A DNA stretch of 22,899 nt from a virus, in the IMG/VR virus record IMGVR_UViG_3300036931_000188, positions 1-22,899 of that record. One strand, given 5' to 3'. The notes below the pieces were generated by a model. The model had not been told where the DNA came from, searched no databases, and was given only the letters and a program-made list of their open reading frames with translations. Every line of letters begins with the position of its first letter. Position 1 is the stretch's first letter. Below, piece by piece: positions 14,060 through 21,857 of this stretch. The translations under genes and the position numbers were made by a program.

Positions 14060-15424
14060 ATGGCCACGAGTCCTCTACAACAAACTGCTGCAGTCTTTGA
14101 TGAATCTGTATTAAAGGTCGAGTTTCTGCAGATGCCGGCACAGATTCCAGATTTTTCGTTGAATCTCAATACCGAGGCGTTACTGTATCGCTTTGGCCTG
14201 TTCATGCAGAACATCATTGGGCCAGCTCGGATATCGGGATTCAATCTTTCTGCAGGTGCGACTACGATCGGTGTGAGTACTGGTCTTTATCTGTACCAGA
14301 ACTTCATTGTTCGACTGGCTTCCACTTTTAATATCGATGGTTCGGCTGTTGGTGATGGGGTTTTGTATGTGCATATTGCGATCACGAGAATGTCGGGTGA
14401 TACAAATCCGGACATCGTGAATATTAACCCACCGCTATCGCCTGCATCTTTAGAAGGACCTGCTCAATATCGGTATACGTCTGGCATAGAGGTCGCGGCT
14501 ACGCTGCCTGTAAGTACAGTGACCGACGTATATTTCAAGGTCGCGAATTTCCATTATTCTGGGCCGGGTTTCTCTTTCACAAATCAAAATCCGATCATCT
14601 CGAAGTTGGGAAGCATCGATCTCAGTCAGATCCCACTGATTCCGTATAAGGCAAATTCTACCGATGTAACGACTCAGATAAACAATGCAATCAATGCACT
14701 TGTTAATGCGTCACCCAGTCAGTTGAACACGCTTAAAGAGTTGGCTGATGCACTTGGTGATGATGCGAACTTCGCCGCCACCGTTACTGCTGCCTTAGCA
14801 GGGAAGACGACACCTGCAGATATTCCTGCGCTTGTTCGTTCTACCGTTCTCACAGGATTCTCTTTGTTATCGAATGCTGCTGCAACAGCTACGGATTCAG
14901 TATTGAGTGCGATTGGTAAGTTGCAGGCGCAGATAAATACGATCGCTTCCAGTATTTCTTCATTTGTTAGCAATTTTGGTGCGACCAGTGCAGTGACCTT
15001 TGGTTCAGTCAGTGGCAGCAATATCGTGCAAGTTCTTTTCGATGGTAGTCAGGTGGCGACACAGGGTCTTGGTGATGTCGTGGCGGCTTGGCCGGTATGG
15101 CAGGCGATGGATAATAATGCCGAGCAAAAGATTTGTGGTTCGTTCTTGATGAGAACTGGAGTTAAAAATATTGTGTTGCATGCAAACTGTAAGGTGTCGA
15201 TTTCTGACGATACCGCATATCCCCAGTTATGGACAGATGGCTCTGGGAATTATTATAATGCCTCGCCTCCTGGTGTGCAGTCAACGGATTATGTTGGCGT
15301 TATAATAGCCACACCGATTGATGATTTTGCGCTGAATACTTTGCATGATTGGTCTGTGTCTGTGCACACTGGTAATGGTGGAACGGGTTTTCTAAAAGAC
15401 GTGGTCGTGACCCTTGAATCCTAA
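14060..15424 (+). CDS. Tail fibre protein
   Basis: 454 aa. Residues about 213-250 (ALVNASPSQLNTLKELADAL, then GDDANFAATVTAALAGK) match the well-known phage tail-fibre repeat 'aP.aLdTL.ELA.ALG.D.nFAaTVt..La.K'. The N-terminal about 200 residues are beta-rich and presumably attach to the baseplate. Another helical stretch at about 275-310 is probably a trimeric coiled coil. The C-terminal about 130 residues form a beta-rich tip (WPVWQAMDNNAEQKICGSFL onward) likely to contact the receptor. It has its own strong ribosome site. No separate fibre-assembly gene of Mu U type is evident after it. Confidence 0.8.
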   Translation: MATSPLQQTAAVFDESVLKVEFLQMPAQIPDFSLNLNTEALLYRFGLFMQNIIGPARISGFNLSAGATTIGVSTGLYLYQNFIVRLASTFNIDGSAVGDGVLYVHIAITRMSGDTNPDIVNINPPLSPASLEGPAQYRYTSGIEVAATLPVSTVTDVYFKVANFHYSGPGFSFTNQNPIISKLGSIDLSQIPLIPYKANSTDVTTQINNAINALVNASPSQLNTLKELADALGDDANFAATVTAALAGKTTPADIPALVRSTVLTGFSLLSNAAATATDSVLSAIGKLQAQINTIASSISSFVSNFGATSAVTFGSVSGSNIVQVLFDGSQVATQGLGDVVAAWPVWQAMDNNAEQKICGSFLMRTGVKNIVLHANCKVSISDDTAYPQLWTDGSGNYYNASPPGVQSTDYVGVIIATPIDDFALNTLHDWSVSVHTGNGGTGFLKDVVVTLES

Positions 15425-15450
15425 CCAACATAAAATAAAAAGGAATCGTT

Positions 15451-15891
15451 ATGGATCCGTTACTGAAAGCTGTTTGTACAATCATAGGAACGAGTACTGT
15501 CTTTGGAGCTGCCGTGTTTGCATTGATTAAATATGTCAATGGTCAGATCAAGCAAGCGATTATTGCTCATGAAGAAGTTGTTATGAGCCGTGAAGAGACT
15601 TGTTCTGCGAATAAGGGTGGTCAGATTGATCAGTTGGTGGCAGCAATCACAAAACATGTGGAGGCAAATGCTGATACCGAGGAATTGGTCAATCGTCGTC
15701 TCAACGATGTGGATTTGTGGCGAAAGGAAATCAATGGTCAGATCAAGCGCTATGGTTTGCAGCTTGAATTTCAGAACAAGATCGCGATGGAACAGAAGGA
15801 CGTTATCAAAGAGATAGCCCATACCACAACTCAGACTTCGATAAAGTTGGCGGTGATAATGCAACATCTGAATATCTCGATTAACCAATAA
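15451..15891 (+). CDS. Single-pass membrane protein with long coiled coil, function unknown
   Basis: 146 aa with an AAAAAGGAA ribosome site. Residues about 5-27 form one membrane segment (AVCTIIGTSTVFGAAVFALI). It is followed by a soluble helix rich in Q, E, K and I/L heptads (QIDQLVAAITKHVEANADTE and IKRYGLQLEFQNKIAMEQKD), probably a coiled coil through residue 140. This topology resembles small phage membrane proteins near the fibre and lysis region (holin-associated, spanin-like, or XhlA-like with the order reversed). No catalytic motif is seen. It could be a lysis regulator or a superinfection factor; I cannot choose between these. Confidence 0.6.
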   Translation: MDPLLKAVCTIIGTSTVFGAAVFALIKYVNGQIKQAIIAHEEVVMSREETCSANKGGQIDQLVAAITKHVEANADTEELVNRRLNDVDLWRKEINGQIKRYGLQLEFQNKIAMEQKDVIKEIAHTTTQTSIKLAVIMQHLNISINQ

Positions 15892-15954
15892 TTTTGCTTA
15901 AAGTGTTCGATATGGTAAACGATTTATGATAAGGTTTAATATAAAGGCAAACAC

Positions 15955-16995
15955 ATGTTGAATTATTCTCTAAACGGTAAAAATCCGCTGGACATGATAG
16001 CATTAAGTCCATTTATGTTTACTGCGAATGATGATGGATCAATTACAAAGGTTACGGCTGCAGGTGTTGCAACTTCAATTCCTTTGACCGGATTCACCGG
16101 CTTTAAGCCAAGACTTGCTACTGACGGTACAAATTTGTTTGCAGTAGATACGCAGGTTTGGAATGCCGCAATTGCGGCAAAGATTGATCCAGTTACTTTA
16201 ATACCTACATATTTTGATTTGTCGGCGTATGGCCTGAATATATCTGACATACACTTTTTTAATGATTTTGTTTGGATAGCCACGGGAAATGTGGTTTGTA
16301 AGTTTGATATAGGTATGAATTATATTCGTTCTTATGATTATCCTGCCATTGAATCACTGCGTTATCCTAAGTTTGATCGTCTTTCTGACGATGGAACGAA
16401 TATTGTTTTCCACGGTGGTCATGTTGCGGAAAATGGTTATTCGCAAGCGACGATTGGAAAAATTGATCCAAGTGATAATGTTACTGGTGTTGTGATATTG
16501 CCGAATCAAGCTCAAAATACTTCTGGTATGATATGCGTAAACGGCAAGGCTTGGATATTGCTCGACAATCCCGGTGGAGATATTTGGATAACCGATACGA
16601 CAGCCGGAACACACACAGTAATAGATGGATATACCGGTGGCGTTGCTGATTGTCGAATGACTCAGGATACTAATTATGTTTATTGTCCTGATACCGATGG
16701 AAGGGTTTTGCTTTATAATCTGGATGGATCATTTAATTCTTATATAATGCTTCAACCGACGAGTTACGGAGAAGTAGCGGTTCAAATTGATTCAGCGGGA
16801 AATATTTGGGTCGCAAGTAATGACACTCAAAGCATTACAAATATAAACGGAGTGGCTCCTCCAACTCCGCCAACTCCTCCAGTTCGGCCGACTGTAAACC
16901 CGGAACTGAATCTGATTGGAATAAATTGCATAGAACATGAATCAGGTGGATTCGCAAAAGCAGGGGCATCGCTAAATCAAATTAGTGAAGGATAG
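15955..16995 (+). CDS. Beta-propeller-like virion or secreted protein with proline-rich C-terminal linker
   Basis: 346 aa. Repeated blade-like units of about 40-50 residues, such as 'ATDGTNLFAVDTQVWN', 'NDFVWIATGNVVCKFD', 'VNGKAWILLDNPGGDIWITD', 'TNYVYCPDTDGRVLLYNLDG' and 'IDSAGNIWVASNDTQSITNI', have the pattern of NHL/Vgb-type six- or seven-bladed propellers. No signal peptide is visible. After the propeller comes a linker PPTPPTPPVRP at about residues 303-314 and a short tail. It may be a receptor-binding or baseplate-decorating protein placed after the main fibre. The DNA is visibly more AT-rich than the tail module, suggesting separate acquisition. It is preceded by a weak AAAGGC ribosome site in a 63-nt AT-rich gap. 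Confidence 0.6.
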   Translation: MLNYSLNGKNPLDMIALSPFMFTANDDGSITKVTAAGVATSIPLTGFTGFKPRLATDGTNLFAVDTQVWNAAIAAKIDPVTLIPTYFDLSAYGLNISDIHFFNDFVWIATGNVVCKFDIGMNYIRSYDYPAIESLRYPKFDRLSDDGTNIVFHGGHVAENGYSQATIGKIDPSDNVTGVVILPNQAQNTSGMICVNGKAWILLDNPGGDIWITDTTAGTHTVIDGYTGGVADCRMTQDTNYVYCPDTDGRVLLYNLDGSFNSYIMLQPTSYGEVAVQIDSAGNIWVASNDTQSITNINGVAPPTPPTPPVRPTVNPELNLIGINCIEHESGGFAKAGASLNQISEG

Positions 16996-17020
16996 AAGTT
17001 TACTTATAAGGAACATAGAA

Positions 17021-17056
17021 ATGGCAAAAGATAAAGTTGTTGTCGGTGGAAATTAG
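17021..17056 (+). CDS. 11-codon micro-ORF with good ribosome site (leader peptide or remnant)
   Basis: An ATG at 17021 has AAGGA 8 bases upstream and encodes only MAKDKVVVGGN before TAG. A one-base frame change just before the stop would keep the sequence open (KLVLEIDDFKNKLLEGEVY) into the next gene's start region. This suggests a frameshifted gene remnant, or a short leader ORF upstream of the membrane protein. Neither can be decided from this copy alone. Confidence 0.3.
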   Translation: MAKDKVVVGGN

Positions 17057-17104
17057 TTTTAGAGATAGATGATTTCAAAAACAAATTATTAGAAGGAGAA
17101 GTAT

Positions 17105-17554
17105 ATGTATTATCTCATTGGAATTGTGTTGGTGCTATTGGTATTGGTTTTTGCCAAAAGCTTTTTGACCATGCTAAAGAAATTGGTGTCACCGGAGTTG
17201 GTTGAGACCGAAACTTGGTTCCGGGGATTTATAAAGGGACCGTTGGTGATTCTTACCAAAGTTGTTGTTATCAAGGGTTGGCTCATTAGGTTTTGGGTGG
17301 CTGTAAAGCGACATCTTATTAGTGTGGCATTGTTTGCTGTGGCCATGACGGTGATGTGGGCGTTTTCATCGATCGATAACGAGACGATAAAATATCTGAC
17401 TGAGATGGTCACGGCCATTGCTGTGCGTCTCTCGGCAGCGATTCTGGTCCTAAAGTTTGCGTTTCCCAAATTTGAGCTTCAAGAAAGACTGAAAAATGAA
17501 CCGATTGCACTTGCTATATTTTGCGGTCTTATTGTCGTAGCTGTTTGTAAATAA
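17105..17554 (+). CDS. Multi-pass membrane protein, possible holin
   Basis: 149 aa with a strong GGAG ribosome site 8 bases upstream. The hydropathy shows about four membrane segments: residues about 3-22 (YLIGIVLVLLVLVFAKSFL), about 70-90 (LISVALFAVAMTVMWAF), about 100-118 (MVTAIAVRLSAAILVLKFAF) and about 132-148 (IALAIFCGLIVVAVC). A basic amphipathic region (residues about 40-68, KGPLVILTKVVVIKGWLIRF) separates the first two. Small multi-pass proteins near a lysis gene are often holins, but the endolysin is two genes further on and no holin family signature is recognised. It could also be a superinfection-exclusion or moron protein. Confidence 0.55.
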   Translation: MYYLIGIVLVLLVLVFAKSFLTMLKKLVSPELVETETWFRGFIKGPLVILTKVVVIKGWLIRFWVAVKRHLISVALFAVAMTVMWAFSSIDNETIKYLTEMVTAIAVRLSAAILVLKFAFPKFELQERLKNEPIALAIFCGLIVVAVCK

Positions 17555-17598
17555 CGTTTGTTGGCAATAGATAGGAATTAATAACAAGGAATTTGTAT

Positions 17599-18465
17599 AT
17601 GAGTGAGATGACAGAAGATAGGATTGTTGTCGAACACGGAATGCCGGTTCGGTACAAATACATGGACGATGGAACATTCGCCAGAGTTATTGCAACAGAC
17701 ATTGAACATATGGATGTCTCCATCGGAGGCGTAACTATTGCAGATGGCGCGGATGTGAACGCTGGCGCGACAACAGATATAGCGGTTACAACGGATGTTG
17801 CTGGAACTCTCAGCGCGAAATTACGCGGACTCATAAAACTTATCCTTGCAAAAATTAATATCAAGATTGCAGACGGGGATGATGCAACATTAGGTGCTAA
17901 AGCAGATGCTGCCATAACCGATAGCACGACATCAAATACATTGATGTCATTTGTAAAGGGGTTAATGAAGATATGGAATGATGTTTGGAATCCAACGACT
18001 CATAATTTGCAGGTTACTGTTTCAAACCCGACGACTAATCCGGAAACAGGATTGGCAAAAGACGGAACGGATATTACCACTCCTACCGCAATGCCTGCTG
18101 GCGGAGTTGGGATACGCGGTTGGTTATCTGCAATCTGGACAAAACTGAATGGCAGTATGGTTGTAAATTTGATTACTGGTTTTGCCGTTGAATCCGGCGG
18201 CAATCTTGCTGGCGTTAAAACAAATACTGATCGTTTGCTCGGCCAGAATGGTGGTTCAATTGTTTCTACTACAGCGGCACAGACTGGTTTGTCTTGTTTT
18301 GCAATTAAAGCGCAAGGCGTTGATGTTGTTATAAATACTATGACGCTTGCAGCAGGATGGACAGGCAGTATGGCAGCTGTAACAATAAAAGCAGGTGATG
18401 TTTGCCATGTTGGATTTACTGCTGTGACTTTGACATCTGGAACTGCTATTCTTTATAATAATTAG
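17599..18465 (+). CDS. Virion-type protein with three tandem ~40-residue repeats
   Basis: 288 aa from the ATG at 17599; AAGGA (17586-17590) is 8 bases upstream, while the earlier in-frame TTG is too close. It contains three related units: residues about 48-87 (ADGADVNAGATTDIAV, then GLIKLILAKIN), about 91-131 (ADGDDATLGAKADAAITDST, then GLMKIWNDVW) and about 154-184 (KDGTDITTPTAMPAGG, then GWLSAIWTKLNG). Each is 'DG.D.t.gak.d.a' followed by an amphipathic helix. Repeats of this type occur in phage structural proteins of fibre or appendage type. A beta-rich C-terminal domain (about 215-288, 'TTAAQTGLSCFAIKAQGVDV') resembles a terminal carbohydrate-binding or decoration fold. The exact virion location is unknown. 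Confidence 0.6.
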   Translation: MSEMTEDRIVVEHGMPVRYKYMDDGTFARVIATDIEHMDVSIGGVTIADGADVNAGATTDIAVTTDVAGTLSAKLRGLIKLILAKINIKIADGDDATLGAKADAAITDSTTSNTLMSFVKGLMKIWNDVWNPTTHNLQVTVSNPTTNPETGLAKDGTDITTPTAMPAGGVGIRGWLSAIWTKLNGSMVVNLITGFAVESGGNLAGVKTNTDRLLGQNGGSIVSTTAAQTGLSCFAIKAQGVDVVINTMTLAAGWTGSMAAVTIKAGDVCHVGFTAVTLTSGTAILYNN

Positions 18466-18530
18466 AGGCGTGAGACGGCTTTTCAAAAATTGGAATTCTT
18501 TGCGCAATCAATTGATCGGAGTTGATAGTT

Positions 18531-19586
18531 ATGACAAAATATTATTGGATCGGTGGTTCTGGGACATGGATTTTTGGAGATGCGACTCATTGGTCTCTCA
18601 GTTCGGGCGGTCCCGCTCAGCCAAATTCTCCGATGTGGACAGATGACGTTGTTTTTGATGTAAATTCTTCGGCTTCAGCTTACACAGTGACAATAAGTAG
18701 TAATGCTCCCTGCACTAATATAACTATAGGAAATCCATTGTCCGGTAGCGTTACTATTAAGAATGGATCATTCATTTACGGAAATTTGACCATCGCTGCT
18801 GGAGCCATAGTTACGTCATTTTTGCCTTTAATGAAAGGTGTGGGAGGCATACAGAATGTGCAGTCAAATGGGTGTGCTATTGGGAATTTAGGTATTTACA
18901 GCACTTCCACCGTGATGCTTCTGGATGATCTTTTGGTTCCAACAGGTAATTTTGAGCTCACTAATGGTAATTTTGATGCAAATGGTCACAATATGACTGT
19001 TAGTGGATTTGCGACTGATGGCGTGTGCACTAATTCCCATATATATCTGCGCTCTGGGATTATCACCGTCGCAGCGACTCTTCAGATTTATGACCCAACA
19101 TCGACTTTAACTTTAGTGTGCGGCACTTCTACCATACGGCTTACTGGTGTATACAATTCATGCTTTTACACTATTGGCGGTTTAACTTTTTACAATATTT
19201 GGGTGAACTACAATGCCGCCAATCCGAATACCTACATGGCCGGCAGTTTTACTTGCAACAATTTGAAGCTCGATCCAGGAGTAGAGGTGGATTTCAATGA
19301 CGGTGACACTTTCACATTGGGTTCTTTTACAGCCATAGGCACTTTAGGCCATTACATTAAGCTTAGTTGGTATAGCGGCACTTCTTCTTTTAAACTTGTG
19401 AGTTCTGGCAGTATTATGTCTTGCGATTATTTGAATGTTGGCCATAGCAATGCCTCACCAGCTCTGAAATGGTATACAGGTGTTCACAATATAAATAGTG
19501 GAAGTAATACGGGGTGGGTATTTGGCGCCGCTCCTAATGCGCCAGTTGCGAGCAGTTTGGCGTTGGCTTTAGGATTAGGAATATAA
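18531..19586 (+). CDS. Beta-solenoid-like phage appendage/adhesin protein
   Basis: 351 aa from the ATG at 18531, with GGAG 9 bases upstream; an in-frame TTG at 18522 is less well placed. The N-terminus (KYYWIGGSGTWIFGDATHWS) is the 'YWiGGsGtW.d..hWs' opening seen in many phage and bacterial surface proteins. It is followed by regular short beta strands rich in N, G, T and S ('NITIGNPLSGSVTIKNGSFI', 'NFELTNGNFDANGHNMTVSG'), consistent with a right-handed beta-helix. The C-terminus ends in a G/N-rich turn ('HNINSGSNTGWVFG') and an Ala/Leu tail. It probably belongs to a fibre, spike or host-binding appendage. The DNA is AT-richer, like its two neighbours. No catalytic residues of a depolymerase can be claimed. 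Confidence 0.6.
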   Translation: MTKYYWIGGSGTWIFGDATHWSLSSGGPAQPNSPMWTDDVVFDVNSSASAYTVTISSNAPCTNITIGNPLSGSVTIKNGSFIYGNLTIAAGAIVTSFLPLMKGVGGIQNVQSNGCAIGNLGIYSTSTVMLLDDLLVPTGNFELTNGNFDANGHNMTVSGFATDGVCTNSHIYLRSGIITVAATLQIYDPTSTLTLVCGTSTIRLTGVYNSCFYTIGGLTFYNIWVNYNAANPNTYMAGSFTCNNLKLDPGVEVDFNDGDTFTLGSFTAIGTLGHYIKLSWYSGTSSFKLVSSGSIMSCDYLNVGHSNASPALKWYTGVHNINSGSNTGWVFGAAPNAPVASSLALALGLGI

Positions 19587-19611
19587 TGATAGGTAATCAA
19601 GGAGAAGATTG

Positions 19612-20247
19612 ATGAACCGATTATATCTGTTATTGGTAGTGATGTTGTCAATGCTATTTGTAAACAGTGTGCCCAGGTTTCCGTATGAATCAGAACTCAA
19701 AAATGATGCCAAAGATATTTACAAGGACACATTGCGATATCGATTCCGGATGGCGCAATTGTACTGTGAGTCTGGATTCAATCCACGATCGACTTCTGAG
19801 GTTAGGCCATGGAAGCGTCGAGGGATTGATACGGTGACGGCCGTGACTACTGGGAGAGCTGCTGCTGGTATTGCTCAGTTCATGTTCAAGACAGCTCAGG
19901 GTTATGGTGTTGAGACCGTAAATACCGCGCAAGCTGATTCGAAGGGATCTGCTGAGGATATTTACAATCCGGCGTGGGGTGTTCGAGCAAACTGTCAATA
20001 TATGATGGATTTGGAATGCACCATCTACAGGGATCTTGAACAGGAAGAACGCATAAAGTTTCGCAATAGTAAGAGATTAAGGGAACTGTATTGTTGCTCT
20101 GCGTATAATTGCGGAAGCTATAGGGTTGTGAGAGCGATTCAGAGTCAGGGTATTGAGTGGGCACAGACAAAGAACTTGCTGCCTAATGAATCAACTGTTT
20201 ATGCTGAACGTGTTGTCACTGAAAAAGAAAAATGGTTTGGCAGATAA
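19612..20247 (+). CDS. Lytic transglycosylase endolysin with N-terminal signal/anchor
   Basis: 211 aa from the ATG at 19612, which follows GGAGAAG at the correct distance; the TTG three bases upstream is rejected. Residues 4-20 (LYLLLVVMLSMLFVNSV) form a signal peptide or signal-anchor. The mature part is an SLT-type (family 1) lytic transglycosylase. It has the catalytic Glu in CESGFNP (E53), GIAQFM (86-91), YNPAWGVRANCQYM (118-131) and CSAYNCG (162-168, equivalent to the AYNaG motif). It cleaves peptidoglycan glycan strands by forming 1,6-anhydro-muramyl ends. Export by Sec would make it a secreted or SAR-type endolysin needing no large-pore holin. It could alternatively be a tail-associated lysin, but the signal sequence and the next gene favour lysis. 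It contains several cysteines, which could regulate activity in the periplasm. Confidence 0.85.
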   Translation: MNRLYLLLVVMLSMLFVNSVPRFPYESELKNDAKDIYKDTLRYRFRMAQLYCESGFNPRSTSEVRPWKRRGIDTVTAVTTGRAAAGIAQFMFKTAQGYGVETVNTAQADSKGSAEDIYNPAWGVRANCQYMMDLECTIYRDLEQEERIKFRNSKRLRELYCCSAYNCGSYRVVRAIQSQGIEWAQTKNLLPNESTVYAERVVTEKEKWFGR

Positions 20248-20259
20248 AGGAGGTTGAGT

Positions 20260-20955
20260 ATGTTCGGTACATTGGTCACGATATTTGAGGTGATGGGAAA
20301 GATTCCAACGGTGCTTGGTGATTTGCCTGGTATCTATGCTGCGATTTTGAAATCACCGAAATGGATTCGGATTGGTCTGATATGTGTGGTTGCCAGTATT
20401 ATTCTTGGTCTTGGACTTTGGCGCATTCATCATGCTGTCTATGAGAGTGGTTACAACAAGGCAAAAGCTGTTGATGCTGCGGCGATGGAAAGTATGAGGG
20501 GAACCATGCAGGAAATGATTCGTGGTGAGACGAAGGATACTGCTTATGTTCGTGTGCCCGTATATTTACCGGCTCCGAAACCACCGACTGAGATTGTTGG
20601 GACTGTTGAGGTTGCTGCTGATTCCGTGAGACGTAATATGAATGGTCTCGAAGATTCTGCAAAAACTCAGCATGATAAGTATGTTGTCGCCGATAGTTTG
20701 GCCAGGTTCTACGTCTTGCCTTGGACATCTTTTTATGAGGATAGCGTCCAGAACCTGTCGATGCAATGCAATCCCGTAACGAAAACAACACTGGCAAAGA
20801 TTTCGTATAAGCTTCAATTCCCTCTGGTTCCTCAGATTACAACGACCTTGGGAGCGCCGTCACCGTCCTTCTTCAAAACCAATACTGCATATTTTGTTTA
20901 CGGTGGTATTGGTGCGACGGTAGTCTATTATATTGGTAAATTACTCATCAAATAA
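20260..20955 (+). CDS. Membrane-anchored spanin-like / lysis accessory protein
   Basis: 231 aa from the ATG at 20260 with AAAGGAGG 6 bases upstream. A membrane segment lies at about residues 37-54 (IGLICVVASIILGLGLW). It is followed by a helical stretch (HHAVYESGYNKAKAVDAAAM) and a periplasmic-type domain of about 120 residues rich in Pro and Val (VRVPVYLPAPKPPTEIV). A second hydrophobic segment is at the C-terminus (about 210-228, AYFVYGGIGATVVYYIGKLL). An N-terminal anchor, a charged helix and the position right after the endolysin resemble i-spanins (Rz), while the second C-terminal membrane segment recalls unimolecular spanins. No embedded Rz1 lipoprotein gene was recognised. The role is inferred from context. 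Confidence 0.5.
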   Translation: MFGTLVTIFEVMGKIPTVLGDLPGIYAAILKSPKWIRIGLICVVASIILGLGLWRIHHAVYESGYNKAKAVDAAAMESMRGTMQEMIRGETKDTAYVRVPVYLPAPKPPTEIVGTVEVAADSVRRNMNGLEDSAKTQHDKYVVADSLARFYVLPWTSFYEDSVQNLSMQCNPVTKTTLAKISYKLQFPLVPQITTTLGAPSPSFFKTNTAYFVYGGIGATVVYYIGKLLIK

Positions 20956-20972
20956 CTGAAAGGAATATTATC

Positions 20973-21740
20973 ATGCCAACTCCTCTTTCAATTTCTGCTG
21001 CGCCGACATTGTCGGCGATTCTTCAAAACACTGCGACCGTCGGTGTCACGTTTGTTTATGACGTTGATTCGGTTCCGTCCCGGGTTGGTGTGTGTTTTAA
21101 TAAGACCGCCGATCCCGTTGTTGAACCGGTCATGGACGTGGATACGACCGTTGACATTGTCAATGCCGATGGTACAAATCCCGCGTCTGCAGCTCTCACT
21201 GCCTTGGATGCGAATACCGATTACACGATTCGTGCATTTGCAGTTGGTGGTGATTCCAGTATCATATACAGTGAACCCACAACATTCACGACTGATGCGG
21301 AGCCGGTTCTTGAACAGCTTGTGATTGATTTCCGGTCCAAGATGAAGGGTGTTCAACAAGATGACAACTTCCCGGTCAAGAATGTTTGTGGAGAGCGAAC
21401 GATTCTGCCGATTACCGAGGAAGACGGTTCCGTTACCGATGGCGTAGATGTCATGGTATTGCTTCCCAGTGAACGTGTTGCGATTTTGATTCAATCGATC
21501 GTAACCGCGGGTACGTTGCAGATCCTGGCATTCAATAGCGTTGACGGTGTGAACTGGAACACGGTGGCACCAGTGCTGAGCCAAACCCATGTCGCTGCAG
21601 ATGGTTCACCGGTTGATGGAATAGATCCGCTGACGAATCTGATGTCGAAGTTCTTGAAGCTTCGATTCTGTAACAAGGCGGCTGAATCTGTTAATGCAGT
21701 GGTAATGAGCATAAACATCACTTTACAGCGGATTCAGTAA
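20973..21740 (+). CDS. FN3-like / beta-sandwich virion protein, last phage gene
   Basis: 255 aa with an AAAGGA ribosome site. The N-terminal about 105 residues have a fibronectin type III-like pattern, with 'ALTALDANTDYTIRAFAVGG' and 'YSEPTTFTT' resembling the 'L.pgt.Y.v.v.a...g....s....ftT' core. The C-terminal about 140 residues form a second beta-rich domain (VLLPSERVAILIQSIVTAGT and NSVDGVNWNTVAP), similar in style to discoidin or jelly-roll decoration domains. Such proteins adorn phage capsids or tails and bind carbohydrates weakly. It lies after the lysis genes and directly before the element's right end, a position used in transposable phages for accessory or decoration genes. There is no clear terminator after it. 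Confidence 0.55.
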   Translation: MPTPLSISAAPTLSAILQNTATVGVTFVYDVDSVPSRVGVCFNKTADPVVEPVMDVDTTVDIVNADGTNPASAALTALDANTDYTIRAFAVGGDSSIIYSEPTTFTTDAEPVLEQLVIDFRSKMKGVQQDDNFPVKNVCGERTILPITEEDGSVTDGVDVMVLLPSERVAILIQSIVTAGTLQILAFNSVDGVNWNTVAPVLSQTHVAADGSPVDGIDPLTNLMSKFLKLRFCNKAAESVNAVVMSINITLQRIQ

Positions 21741-21857
21741 TGCTAATACCCTTTAGTCCTATTGTGACCAACTCACCAGCGGCACACCTACTTACATTAT
21801 TTGCAAATACCTCTTTGCTTTCAAATAAAAAATGTATGCCCAAGCGAAAAGAATACG

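Noticed and set aside
15894-15930. Promoter upstream of the propeller-like gene (TTGCTT with TATGGT or TATGAT)
   Set aside because: Spacers of 11 or 25 bp do not fit a sigma70 promoter.
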